Shown in pieces: positions 22,192-34,000 of a DNA stretch of 64,000 bases. Under the pieces are notes generated by a model. That model ran no database searches. It was not told where the DNA came from and saw only the letters and a program-made list of their open reading frames with translations. The DNA is from Cheilinus undulatus. Taxonomy: Eukaryota; Chordata; Actinopteri; Labriformes; Labridae. A program made the position numbers and the translations under genes. Each line of letters opens with the position of its first letter. The first letter of the stretch is position 1. The DNA lies in contig NC_054865.1 in assembly GCF_018320785.1 (NCBI RefSeq), positions 13,055,579 to 13,119,578 of the forward strand, read 5' to 3'.

Positions 22192-24224
22192 ACTTTTTGG
22201 CCCAATCCCAATTCTCCCCTTAACCCTCAGTCTCAAAATGCGCGATCCCGCAAAGTGCTAGTGCTGTCCCAATACTCCCGAGAGTTGAGCTTAAGGGGTG
22301 AGATTGAGGGCTTTATCTCCTTCAATTTTGAGCTGTTCCTGGACCTCCTGTAAGGTTTTAAGAAAGATGGCGGCGAATGTGGGGAATAGTTTTCAATAAA
22401 AACTATGATGGTACCAGGACCTCGGGTAGCTAGCTTCATGCTACTGTTGGCTAATTTCTCCCCATATAAAAACACAGCGTTTGTGCCTGGCTGTGACCCG
22501 TGAACGTAAATCACATGAAAATATATTCTTTGAAATACTGACAGAATTTTGTAGGCTCTGGTCTTGCCATCTTTAGCACTTGTTCCTCTGTGTTTTGAGC
22601 AGCCTTGCTGCTAGGCTTTACCATTACCATTTCAAGGCAGCAGTGATTGACAGGTGATGTCATGGAGCATGTATTAGGGAGGGTCAAACCATCCTGCCAT
22701 GGGAGGACTCTGGGCTTTTTAAGATAATGATATTAAATAGCCTAATAAATACAAAATTCAGTTAATGAACTGAAATATTATAAATACTGAAATATTTATT
22801 AGTTATTTTTGAGGATTTTTACTTGGATTTTATTTTTCAAGTATAATCTCATGAACCACCAGGGGTATGCATACGCCTATTTGGGAACCACTGGTAAAGA
22901 TTATACACAAAGATGTTAAATCCAGCATAGATATAAAATATAAATTTGATGTGAAATTCTGAAATTAAATTAAGTCTGACATAAGACATTAAATTATTTT
23001 TACCTGTTCAAGTTTTGTGCTGCTTTTTGTTTGTTCTAGTTTTTGAACATTTGAATGAACTCAATCAGATGAACATAAAGGAGTGTAAGACTTGTGTTTA
23101 TTTCCTTGAATAGTTTAACTTTCTTCTGTCAAAGAACAGAAGGGTAACAACAATATCAATTAAGGCAATCATATATAAAATTTAATGCAAAACTAATAAT
23201 AATCAATATCTTAAAACTTCTTTGGAAAACCGTTCATCATAATAGCAGCTGAATTTATCCAGACATTAAAGCACAAATTTCTAAATTGCTACCAACATGT
23301 TTAAAAAGCTGATGTGGAATCCACATATTGCTGCCAGCTCTATTTATTTGACATTTCTAATGACCCAATAAAGTCCCTTATTAATGCAGTATTATGAAGA
23401 CTGTTCATGAGTTAAACTCAAACATGAAAGGATAAAGGCTTAGAAAGAACCCAATGATAGTCTGCAAAGTTCTTACTGCCTTATGATTAAGCAGACAGTT
23501 TAAAGAAAATAAATGAAGCCACCTCTTTGCTTGTGGTATGAGTTTCAGTAGCAGAATGGGAGGATCAGGCTGTAATATTATGAGTCATGTCTGAAAATTT
23601 TTCAGGTTTTTCCTCCTTGCTTGAGACTGCAAAAGATTCTGAGGTTAATTACAAAGATGACTTACTTCAGTGACAGGCATTTATTGAACATTTTATACAA
23701 CCCTTCTAAGTTGGGGTGTTTTTTTGAACTCACTCTTGTAGTGGCACCACATGTCCACAAGATGTCGCTATACTCAACAATATTGTCTGCATGCTGCTCC
23801 AAACAGGCATTTACAGAAATAAAGGCCAAGTTGTAACTGTTGTTCTGCAATGACAGCTAACAAACTCTGCATTTGTTTTGACCACAGTCAGCACCATCAG
23901 ATGAGACTATTATAAATAAAGCACAAGGGTTTCTAAGCAGTATTTTTACTTTTGCATTTAGCTTTTTTGAAAGTGGACGGAAACATAACTTTGTCTGAAA
24001 GTGTTGCATTTAAACCAGACCTGGGGTTTTTGACTTGTTTCCTCTTATAAAGCTATTTTCACTACACGGAGAGAGAATTACACTGTTATCTTCACTGTAT
24101 TTATTTGAAAAACACCAGTTACCCACTACCGCAATTTTACAAATTCAGCTTCCTCACGAACCTCTGGTTGCTAAACCATTGTGTGCTCTAAAACCTCTAT
24201 CTACTTTTCAGCACTGATACTGTC
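22192..24224. other. Intergenic with likely DNA-transposon termini
   Basis: CCCAATCCCAATTCTCCCCTTAA at about 22200-22223 and CAAAATGCGCGATCCCGC look like a terminal region of a fish DNA transposon. At about 22852-22892, ACCAGGGGTATGCATACGCC followed by GGGAACCACTGG resembles a hAT terminus. Neither element can be delimited. No gene seen. Confidence 0.35.
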
Positions 24225-24775
24225 TTCCCAGATGTGTGTGCTGCCCTTGCCATAGACACTGATGCAATACCATCAGAGATGCAGGCTATTGAACTGCGCT
24301 CTGACAACAAGCTGGATGTTACCTCTCCTCTTTAGTGCACAGGACACATCATCTGTGGTTTTAAAAAAGAATTTCAAATATTGACTCATCTGACCACAGA
24401 ACAGTTTTCCATTTTGCCGTAGTTCATTATAAATTGGCCCAGAGAAGTTGCTGGCTTTTTTGGACGGTGTTTACATCTGGCTTCTTCTTTGCATGATACA
24501 GCTTTAACCTGCATTTATGCATGGAACGGTAAACTGTGTTAACAGACAATGATTTCTGGAAGTGTCTCTGAACCTATGTAGTTATTTCCATTACAGAATT
24601 ATGAATGTTTTTAATGCAGTGCTGCCTGAGGTCCCAAGGATCCCCATGTTGTTGTTTTTTATGTTCTGTTATAATGAAATGTGCGTTTATGAGATTTACA
24701 AATCACTGTGTTCTGTTTCCATTGACATGTTATGAAGCATCCTAACTTTTATGGAATTGGGCTTGTTCAGTAACA
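24225..24775 (-). mobile_element. Fragment of a fish DNA transposon with AACTTTTATGGAATTGGG end
   Basis: Contains CATCTGACCACAGAACAGTTTTCC, GGCCCAGAGAAG and AAACTGTGTTAACAGACAATG, phrases from the antisense transposase of a very common fish element, and ends with CATCCTAACTTTTATGGAATTGGG at about 24738-24760. The middle and left parts are missing. Same family as 25826-26650 and 42575-42885. Superfamily not assigned. Confidence 0.6.
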
Positions 24776-25095
24776 TAATAAAATATAACTAATAGATGAC
24801 AAAAATAGCTGTAAAGACTAGTTTTACTTGCAAAATCACTCAATTTCTTATGTAACATCCTGGTCAAGAGATATCCTCATGGATTGGATAGTATTCATGA
24901 ATCCTGGATCAGGAAGTAGATCCAGCTCTGCCAGGAGGTCTGAATAGGAAATGAGAAACAAATCCCTTACTTCCAAAATTTTCTGTGGATCATGATACAT
25001 TATACAGCTAAATCAATATACAGTCTATTTCATCAGTAAAGCTTACAGGTAAAATTGAAGTGGTCATTTATTGACCTCTCTTTCATCAGATAATT

Positions 25096-25123
25096 GTTTG
25101 TTTGTGTGTGTGTGTGTGTGTGT
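25096..25123 (+). repeat. (GT)n microsatellite
   Basis: About twelve GT dinucleotides after TTTGTTTG. Confidence 0.9.
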
Positions 25124-25825
25124 AAAAAATAAAACTGCTTATTTTGATTTTATGATAGCATTTCACTTGAAGAAGACTTCAGTAAAATCAGCTTTGTTTG
25201 TGACTGGTCCGCATTATATCCCATCAGACAGAGTAAACGGTCTCAGGTGTATTTTCAGCAGAACTGAAAGTGCAGCCAGGCTTCTGATGGTGCTGATGTA
25301 TTTGTGAAGGTCACTACAGATGAGTTAAATATCACTTTGACAACACAAAACCTTTAATGATTACAGCTTGGAGCAACTGGGAAATCAGTGCAGGGTTTGT
25401 AATGTGGCCTAAATGACTTTCAGTTATCTCTGCACTTTATCGGCCCTGATGTTTGACAGAGAAAATTGCATTATGTACGGCAAAGTGGTTCACTGCACCA
25501 AGTCTTCAACCCAGCCAACATGCCCTGACCTTTAAAGGGCACAGAGATTTGGTTCTAAAGTGAGATTTTCCTTTTTGGGGAAAAAGGGCACCAGAACAGA
25601 ACAAGTCTGTAAAGTGTTATGTTGATTCCTTCTGCTGATGTTTTTGGTTCAGGTTATTTTTTTAGCTGTAGGAATATCTGATCTGTAGCGAGCGAGAGAG
25701 AGTGACGTCCATTTAGACACACTTATTACAAAACAGATGTAACATAAAACAACACAATAGATGAAGGGAAAACTTTTTAAAACATACTAAGTGATTATTA
25801 GAAAAAAATCCAAGCATTCAAAACC

Positions 25826-26650
25826 CAGAACCCCGATTCCGATAAAGTTAGGACATTGTGTGAAATGTGAGTAAAAACAGAGCAACATGATTTGACATTC
25901 CTCATTCATTTGAATACAGCACTAAGACAAGATGTTGATGTTTAAACTGATAAACTAATGTTTTGAAGATATACACACATAATGATTTTGTTTCATGCAA
26001 CATGTTCAAATAAAGTTAGGACAGGTGCATGTTTACATCTGTTTGATAATTTTCTTCTAACATCTCTGGCAGCATCTGGGGACTGAAGACACTGATTGTT
26101 TAAAGTACTGAACGTGGAATTCTTTCCTTTTCTTTCTTGCATATTTTAATTTGCTGAACAGCACAGGGGATATGTTGTCATAATGCACCATATATTTTCA
26201 GTTGGAGACAGGTCTGGACTACATGATGGCCAGTCCAGTACCCACAGTCTTTTATTGTGAAGCCACGCTGTTGTAACTCAGACTAGATTCCTGGAAAGAT
26301 GTCATCTGAATAGAAACATACTTGTTGTTCCAAAGCCTGTATGTAGCTCTCAGTATTGATGGTGCCTTATAGATGTGCAAGTTACCCATGCCATGGGCAC
26401 TAATACACACCATCACAGATGATAGCTTTTGAGATTTGTGTTGACAACAATCCAGATGGTACTTTAGCCAACTGTTTAGTTCCAAAAACAATTTGAAATG
26501 TGAACTCGTCAGGCTTAACCCCTTAGGTTTACCTGGGGGGTTAAAGGTCTCAAGTTTTTATTGCTGGTTTTTGGCCTTGCCCCTTACATGCAGAGAGTTC
26601 TCTGGATTCTCTGAGGCTTTTGACGATATTTTGAACTGAAGACAGTGAAA
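25826..26650 (-). mobile_element. Left-end fragment of the same fish DNA transposon family
   Basis: Begins CCCCGATTCCGATAAAGTTAGGACATTGTG. It includes CAGTCCAGTACCCACAGTC, GAAGCCACGCTGTTGTAACT, CCCATGCCATGGGCACTAAT and GTTCTCTGGATTCTCTGA, in the order of the family consensus as I know it. The transposase would be antisense and is broken by stops. The other end was not found. Confidence 0.6.
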
Positions 26651-27528
26651 TCTCTGAATCAGTGTTAATTTTGACAGCTTTTTCTAATTTTAGAAATGAA
26701 ACCACTGTAGCTGATCTTTTGATGTATCATAGACAGCAATCGTTTAAATCTGCGTCCGACACACAGAAGCCTTGGGTTTGCAGCACAGGCACTGCTGTTG
26801 TGTAACCTGACTGCCCATTCCCCCATTCATTCCTGAAGCATTTTATCAACGCTTACTGAAGATCGTAGACTCGTCTTTAAATGGAAGCAAGTTACACAAT
26901 ATACACACACGCAGCGCCAAACATATGCACTGTGCTTATAAAGGTGTTACATAACCTTAAAGTACTATTCCTTAAAGGCATTGCAGCTCCTTATTGTGAT
27001 GTCATTGTGTGTTAAGTGATGATAAACCCTCAGTGAGATGGACAGCCTTGAGCAGCTCATGTACAAAAACACATCTGTTTGAGGGAGGCTTATTTTTATG
27101 TCAGTTTTGTTTTGTGGGCTAAAATAGTCGAATACAGGCTAAGGTCTATAACATGATAAAGGGATGGTCTATTTTAGTAAGAGGGGTTTAATGAGGTATT
27201 TATAAGTAGTTCGTTTAGTTCAGAGGAGATGACAGTCAGCTTGGTCTGTTTATAGAGAAACTCTATGAAGTGTCAGCACAGACCCTGGACCACATACCAT
27301 AATTTAGCTTATTTAAAAAAAAAATCAGGCCTTAAACATGCTTTATTAAGAAATAGTTTTTATTTTTGTAGTTTTTTCATTTGCAGTGCAGTGATCAGCT
27401 GTTTAGTCTAAGGGCTCTGAAAGACATAATAAGCAAATCAAAACTTAAAAAGTAGCATTCTAACAGCAGCTGTGGATGCAAAAGGATGTTAATATCTACA
27501 ATTTGAAAACAAAGAGATCCCCATTTAA
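26651..27528. other. Intergenic, nothing recognised
   Basis: No gene or repeat identified between the transposon fragment and the SINE. Confidence 0.35.
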
Positions 27529-27818
27529 TCCATCCATCCATTTTCTATACCGGTTATCCCGTTCAGGGTCGCGGGGGCCGGAGCCTATCCCCGCGACAGC
27601 TGTCACTGGGCAAAAGGCAGGCTACACCCTGGACTGGTCGCAGGGCAGACATATAGAGACAGACAACCAGGCACACTCACACCTATGGCCAATTTTAGAG
27701 TCACCAGTTAACCTAATAACATGCAAACTCCACAAAGAAAGGCCCTGACCAGGAAGTGAACCAGGGACCTTCTTGCTGTGAGGAAACAGCGCTAACCCCT
27801 GTGCCACTGTGCAGCCCC
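27529..27818 (-). mobile_element. tRNA-derived SINE with (ATGG)n tail
   Basis: On the minus strand the copy begins GGGCTGCACAGTGGCACAGG, a degenerate pol III A box in the tRNA-like head, with a B-box-like CCTGGTTCACTTCC about 40 bases on. It continues through TTTGTGGAGTTTGCATG and ends in an ATGG/ATCC run next to AACCGGTATAGAAAATGG. This is a widespread teleost SINE family. No clear target-site duplication. Confidence 0.75.
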
Positions 27819-28685
27819 CAGCTAGAGATGTGAATCTTTAGGCACTTCAAGATTTGAGTTGATTCTGATTCCAGGGTCATGATTTGATTCAGAGTCGTTT
27901 TTTAATTCAAACCGGTTCCTGATTCACAACACATTCTCTATTTCTTATAAAGAGATGATCATTTCAGCATCTTCTCCAGTCTGTTGTAAATTAAGGGGCT
28001 GTGGTTATTACTTGAAAGTTAAAAGTAGACTAAGACAGAAACAGGACTTCAGTCAGGACAGACTAGTGACTATTTCAAAGATTAACATTTATTCTACATA
28101 GATGTGACAATGAATTCTATTTGTTTTACATAGATGTGATACTGAGTTATTGTTGGTCTCAACTGAACGAGGGCCAGTAATCGTGTTCAACTGCGTGAAT
28201 AAAGCACATAGTTTATCAACCATGTCAGCCTGTGAAGCAAAATGGGTATTTGATGATTCATACTGACTGATAAGTCATGCGGTATTTCATAACAAGCTGA
28301 TGACTTGTAGTAGCCTGATCGCTGCTTTTTCACTAAGCTAGTGCACCGTCATACAGTCTCTTCAAAATCCATTCATCATTTTGGCTTGCAGCACGCTCTG
28401 GAAGAAGAGACTTCTGTTTAACCCTCCTTAGATAGCTAACCTGGTGAAGCTCATGGATTGGCCAGATTCCATATCTGTCATCAGATTACAAAGCTCCAAT
28501 CTGAAAACACCATGCCAGGTGTGAGAGCAGACCTGACTAATCAGCATCACTTGAGGCGAATAACGTGGGATCTTGAGTGAGGTTGAACACTGTGAGCTGT
28601 TAGCAAAAACTGACACCATGGTAGCAGTTAGCTTGGATGTTGTGTATAGTATAGACAATTATGTAAGAACTGGGCCACTTTGTGT
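27819..28685. other. Intergenic, nothing recognised
   Basis: No coding exon or named repeat was recognised. Confidence 0.35.
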
Positions 28686-28952
28686 CAACCCATTTAGACC
28701 CTAAGGTAAAATAAGCCCTCTAAAACTTAAGTATTTTACTGTTTCAGTAACAACCTCCCAAATCCCGAGGGTCATGAGAAATTGCACATTTGCACCAGTG
28801 TATTTCAGTAAATCTTACTGCAGTTCATCAATCCAGTGTCGTAAAACAGAGGTAGACGCTGCATCAGGTCTTAAAGGGAAAAGCATGCCTACATCTCATC
28901 AGATCTTAAAGGTATACACACAAGAACTTTGCATTAAGTCTAAATGGGTTTG
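28686..28952. repeat. MITE with CAACCCATTTAGACC inverted ends
   Basis: Left end CAACCCATTTAGACCCTAA and right end TTAAGTCTAAATGGGTTTG are inverted repeats enclosing about 230 non-coding bases. The size and ends suggest a miniature inverted-repeat element. The target duplication is unclear. Confidence 0.6.
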
Positions 28953-29078
28953 AAAAGAGCAAAGAACAGAACTGAAAGCTTTTCATGACTAAAAGTGACG
29001 ATAACTACCAGCAGGGTTTTATGTAAGCCAGTATGTACAATGGCTATTGCTGGTATATCATTTAGCCTGGAGGCATAA

Positions 29079-29500
29079 AATAGCTAACCTGACATGCCAG
29101 TTGGATTTGTTTCACACATCCATCTGGGAAAGCTTCAATAGGAAATGTTTGGGAAAAGGCAGAGGTTTTGAAAAAAGCTCAAAGTGGGATTGGATGAACG
29201 TTCTGTCACATCTTTACAGGCCAATCAGAGCAACAAAACGCGTGACGTAGCCACTATCGAGCTGTGCGTGCACAGCTGCCGAGGAAAAACGCGAACCATG
29301 GCGACTGTAGACATGTCAGTACACGACTTTTGTCGATTTTGAAAAGAAACTCACTGCTGTTCCTACTGGAGCCTCACATGTCTACGCTCAATAAATTTGA
29401 CAGATAGAACTTTCGTCCAGTCACCTTCCAAGATGTTTTACCTGGAGTCCCAAATTCTTTGAATGGTAGGTTTCCCAGATGAATGTGAAATATATCCATG
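29079..29500 (+). repeat. Inverted-repeat element, same family as 52840-53110
   Basis: 29080-29340 is homologous, inverted, to about 52840-53110; shared phrases are TGTAGACATGTCAGTACACGAC and GGCCAATCAGAGCAACAAAAC (one base differs in the other copy). Sequence near 29465-29500 (TTTCCCAGATGAATGTGAAA) is the inverse of the segment at about 29107-29133, suggesting terminal inverted repeats. No intact frame. Confidence 0.55.
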
Positions 29501-30364
29501 CAACTGAATAAAAAAATAGTCTACCTGACCTGTCAAGTTATTGGAATGAACCTATTTCTGGTTAAATAACCTCTGTAACCATAGTGGAAACCAGAGGTAA
29601 GGTGTGTAATATTGTGGTAAATTCACATGTTAAGGTAGAACAAACAAAACAGCCCAACTATGAGACCATACTCAAGCTTGGAATTTGGCAAAAAAAAAGA
29701 GTTCTTTCTGAATCAGAGGTATCCACCAGCTCATGTAAGTCTGCAGTCTGCTGCTCTGACCATCCACCCTGTTGAATTTAACAGCAGTGATTTGAAGATC
29801 TTTTTCAAAGTTTCACAATTGGAAACCAAAAAAGCCAAATGGAAACATATCTTTGTGGACATTTTTCAGTGCACTTTGGGGCTTTAATGCTTCTATTCAG
29901 ATAGGACAGTGGATAGGGTAAAAGTCATGAAAAACTATGAATAACCTTGTAATGCCTGGTATAAACCTCTTTGTGTGGGCCATGGGAAACTTTGTGTGAC
30001 CAAGTCCTCACCTCACATGGACTTCTGTGCTGCCATGAGTACCATGTACAGTAATTCTGGTGAAAATCATACACCCTTCAGCGTGTAGTCCATGTCCAGT
30101 CCCCAGGGCTGTCGTGAACTTCTTATCTGTGTCTTGGAAATATCTGAGTTTGGACATGACCTGTCCTGGTGCTAAAGGTTATCTGGACTTGAGTTTTAGG
30201 GTCCAACATTTTGGTACCTGAAGGACAAAAAGATCAAAAATGTGATCCGTGATGTAGCATAATATGGTGTTTTTATGTATAAAAGACGCTTGGACAAAAC
30301 ATCCCTGATGGTGTGGACAGAGGTGTCCACCTGCAGGTGCCGGTGAAATCCAGAAAGTTTCTCC
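29501..30364. other. Intergenic, nothing recognised
   Basis: Downstream of gnrhr in its transcriptional direction. No gene or named repeat seen. Confidence 0.35.
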
Positions 30365-30557
30365 TGCTGATTGTTGTCAGTCTTTTAAGTTTCTTGTCTT
30401 TTGGAGAATTACCACTACAGTCAATAACTGGGAGGAGAGAGAGAGAGGGGAATGACATGGTGGAAAGGATCTACAGGCAGGACTTGAACCTGGACTGGCC
30501 ACTTTGAGGACAACACCCTCTGTACATGAGGCAAGAACCATTAGGCTACCAGCCCCC
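30365..30557 (-). mobile_element. Second tRNA-derived SINE family
   Basis: On the minus strand the head GGGGCTGGTAGCCTAATGG has a perfect A box (TAGCCTAATGG), and GGTTCAAGTCC about 45 bases later is a perfect B box. ACCATGTCATTCCCCTCTC and a CTCTCTCTC run follow, the usual body of a common teleost SINE. The 3' limit is approximate. Confidence 0.75.
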
Positions 30558-30726
30558 TGTCAGCTCATACTGTTTTTACTGCATGATGATGTTTTTTTCA
30601 ACCTTAAACCACCGTCAGCTGTTGATGAGAAAAACTGAAGCTCTGAAGTCTTCGCTGTGTCAGCCTGATGACGTTTGACATAAAATAATCACAAACTTGG
30701 ATCCAATGATATCAAAGTGCACAACT

Positions 30727-30732
30727 TTTATT
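30727..30732 (-). promoter_or_regulatory. Candidate gnrhr polyadenylation signal AATAAA
   Basis: AATAAA on the minus strand about 293 bases past the gnrhr stop codon. It is placed where a 3' end would be expected; use is inferred. Confidence 0.35.
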
Positions 30733-31024
30733 ACTTTAAGAGATTACTTTCGGGTCACTCAGCGTAGACCTGCTGGCTGATTAAGATGAGACTTCCTTAT
30801 AGCAAAGCAGGGCACCAGAAATTTTTTTCAATATAGCATACACTGACAACAAATGGCTATTTAGGTCAGAGTGTCTTATAGTTGGCTAAATTTTGTCGTA
30901 TAATCAACCACATCTGTGCAGGTGCTCAGAGACCGTAGACAGACATCTTCTGTGAGTCATAGATTTATAATTGACAAGTCAATTATAAAACCCTACCTTT
31001 AATTTCTTACTATTATTTTTGTCA

Positions 31025-34000
31025 TCATATTGTGCTCTTAGTGCCTAAAAGTCCCATTTTTCCCTCTCCTCCCTCATTCAACACATTCACAGCCTTGTTG
31101 TCTACAGAATTTGTCCCATCCTGAGCACAGTTGTTGTCTTTTTCACTACTCTTTGTTGACAAAACAGTGGAGGAACATTTCAGATCCTTCATTATCACAG
31201 CATCAGTTTGTAGGTCTGGCATCACTGCAGTGTTACTGTAGCAGCTTCTCAGCCTCTTGTGGAAACGAATGGTGAACAGTCCATAGATGATGGGGTCCAA
31301 GCAGGCGTTGAAAAGTCCAAAGATGAACAGGATATGGGTGAGGGAGTGGGAGACTTTCCCCTCCAGGTCGTCTGGAAAGAACCAGTACCATAAACCCAGC
31401 AGGTAGTACGGAGTCCAGCAGACTATGAAGCAGATGACGATGACGATGCTCATTTTTAGAGTCCTCATTCTGGCTCTGGGGATGTTGTTCTTTGAGCAAC
31501 GAAGGTGTGGCTCATTTGGTGATGCTGGAGGAAAGAGAGAGAGAAATATTTTTCCTTGACAATACTCTAAACAGTATATATAATAAAGGTGGACTAAGCC
31601 AACATAACATTAACTACTGGTTTGTAAAATCCTCATCTGAATCATCCAGTAGTGTATTTTGGCTGCCATCATCTTGGCTTTTTGGAACAGTAAGAGATCA
31701 TATTTGGCCAAGAGCATGGTTACACCTGTTATGTCTTTATCCTGGTTTAAGATCACAGAGGCAGTGGCATAATCATAACAGGTAGTTACCCCAAAGCGTA
31801 GCAAACTTTACTGTCAAATCTACTCTAGATTGAGATCAAAATTTCTAGATTAATGGTATACTATGTCAGTTTTAAAGCTATGCGTTAAACTCAGAAAGGA
31901 AAAAACAGTTTATTGATCTTCTAAATTATAAGAAAGGTTATTTTGTAATCAGGCTAAACTTCTTTGTACAACCACTGGAGTCGCCCCACCTTGGCTGTTG
32001 AAAAGACTGCAGTGTAAAGTCAACTTAAGTGATGGGAATTGTGGTTCTTTTCAGTGATCCGGATCATTTGGCTCGGCTCAGCAAAAAGTGCCGGCTCTTT
32101 TGGCTCCCAAGCGGCTCTTCATTCGGGTACCAGTTTGGCTTCATTTGACCTGCCAGTTTTAGCAATATCATAACATATGACTGATATTTGGGCAGGTATT
32201 TTATTCCAACTTTGCTCAGTTTTTAAAATTGATAACAATATCATGGAGTTATTTTTCAAAATGTACAGTCTCCCCAAAACACCTTGCGGGTCAGATGAAG
32301 TCTGCTCATTGGCTGGGCTATGACACACCTGAAATAAAACATTAATGTTACACCATCAAACACAAATCCTTAATGCATGGTGTGCCTGCAGTAGAGGACA
32401 AAAGATCATCCCTACTAATCAAATAACACACAGACACACACAATCTATATAACGATAAAACTGGTAATAGTAAAAATGATATCTCGAACGAGATGCAGCT
32501 CTTATTGTTCAAGTAAAGAGCCAGCCCTTTGAACCGGCTCGCTCACAAACAACCCATCACTAGTCAACTTCCACTCTTTTAATCTAAACATTGAATTAAG
32601 GTGAAACCAAGCTCAGGTGTTAACATACAGCTCTTCTTCGTCAGCCGTCTGGAGATCTGGAAGAAGATCCTAGTGTAGCACGTGATCATTATCACCAGCG
32701 GCAGCAGGAAGAGGCAGGAGAAGGTGAACATGTTGTAAGCTGTTTCCTGCCAGTGCGTGACGAAGCTCCCTCTAGTGGTGCACTGAGTAAAGTTCGCTGG
32801 ATAGGTGATGGTCACGTTATGGAAAATGAATATCTGGGGGATAAAAAGTGAAACATTATGATCAATGCAATGAAACTTTCATTGGGTATACACAGTTGAA
32901 CATTTTCTTCTTAGCTATGTTTTGTCTGTAACATGAGCAATCACTGCTGGACATTTCAGCGGTGCAGCTCGATGTGTTGTTGATAGTCAGCACCGCTGTC
33001 TTCAAAGCTGCCTCAAACGTAACTTTTGGGATAAATAGTTTTGTCAGTCTAAATGACTGACATGAACTTAAGTCATTATAAAACATGTAGTAAGTAGTTT
33101 ATTCAGAGCCCTTTGCCAAGAATAACATGAAGACCTATTTCCTCTGGGTTTTGTTTATGAAATGGTCACCATGTATGTTGTTGAGTCATGGGGGGCTCCA
33201 AGGAAAAAACATTTGGGAATCACTGAGTTTAGGCATAGCCACTTTGCAACGCAGGTTCTGGAAAGTGAATCACAAAAACATCCATATTATGATGTTGGGG
33301 GCAAGTATGAAGACTCAACAGCATTTTTTTAACATGGCTTATCGTTCTAGATTTAATATTTTTTATTTGTTCCATCAGCTGATCTTTCAGTTTTTTAAAT
33401 CCGAGCCTAGACCTAACAATATGTTAAGACCCCAAGCCCTTGTAAATATTCAGTCTTTTTCAACCCTGTTTCCAGACTTTTGTGTTAAGCTTAATTTGGA
33501 AGCTGGAAGTTAAGAGATGTGGTAAAATGAGCAGATTTAAGAAGAGAAAAAAGACCACCAATAGACAATGAAGTACCTGTGCAGAAAGACGGATAGACCC
33601 CTAGGTGTTGTTAAACACCAAGTGGCTTGACTTTCAAGGGAGTTCAGTGGCTGAAAGTGCTAACCAGTGACCCATGTATTTACACTGATCAACTTCTGGG
33701 TGAATCAAGTCACTTGGAGGAAGATTTATTGATGTAAGAGAGGAAAGACAGGGCTGTGACAGCAGGGAGATGCTGCAGACACACAGCACATCCATGCCTG
33801 GTATGAAACCCATGATGGTGTAAGCCTGAGGTCACCTATCACACAGCAAATATGAACCCAGTCTGACATGGCTGTGAGTTTGCAATTGAAGTCAGGGTAA
33901 GTTGATATGTGATCACAAAGAAGAAAAGTCAGAGAAACTGTGAGCAAACAGAAGGTGAGGGGGTTGATGGCAATAATATCAGCCAGTGAGACCCTCATGA

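Noticed and set aside
30365-30557. Functional tRNA gene (A and B boxes present)
   Set aside because: The sequence beyond the boxes does not fold as a tRNA and continues into a SINE body; it is a retroposon head.
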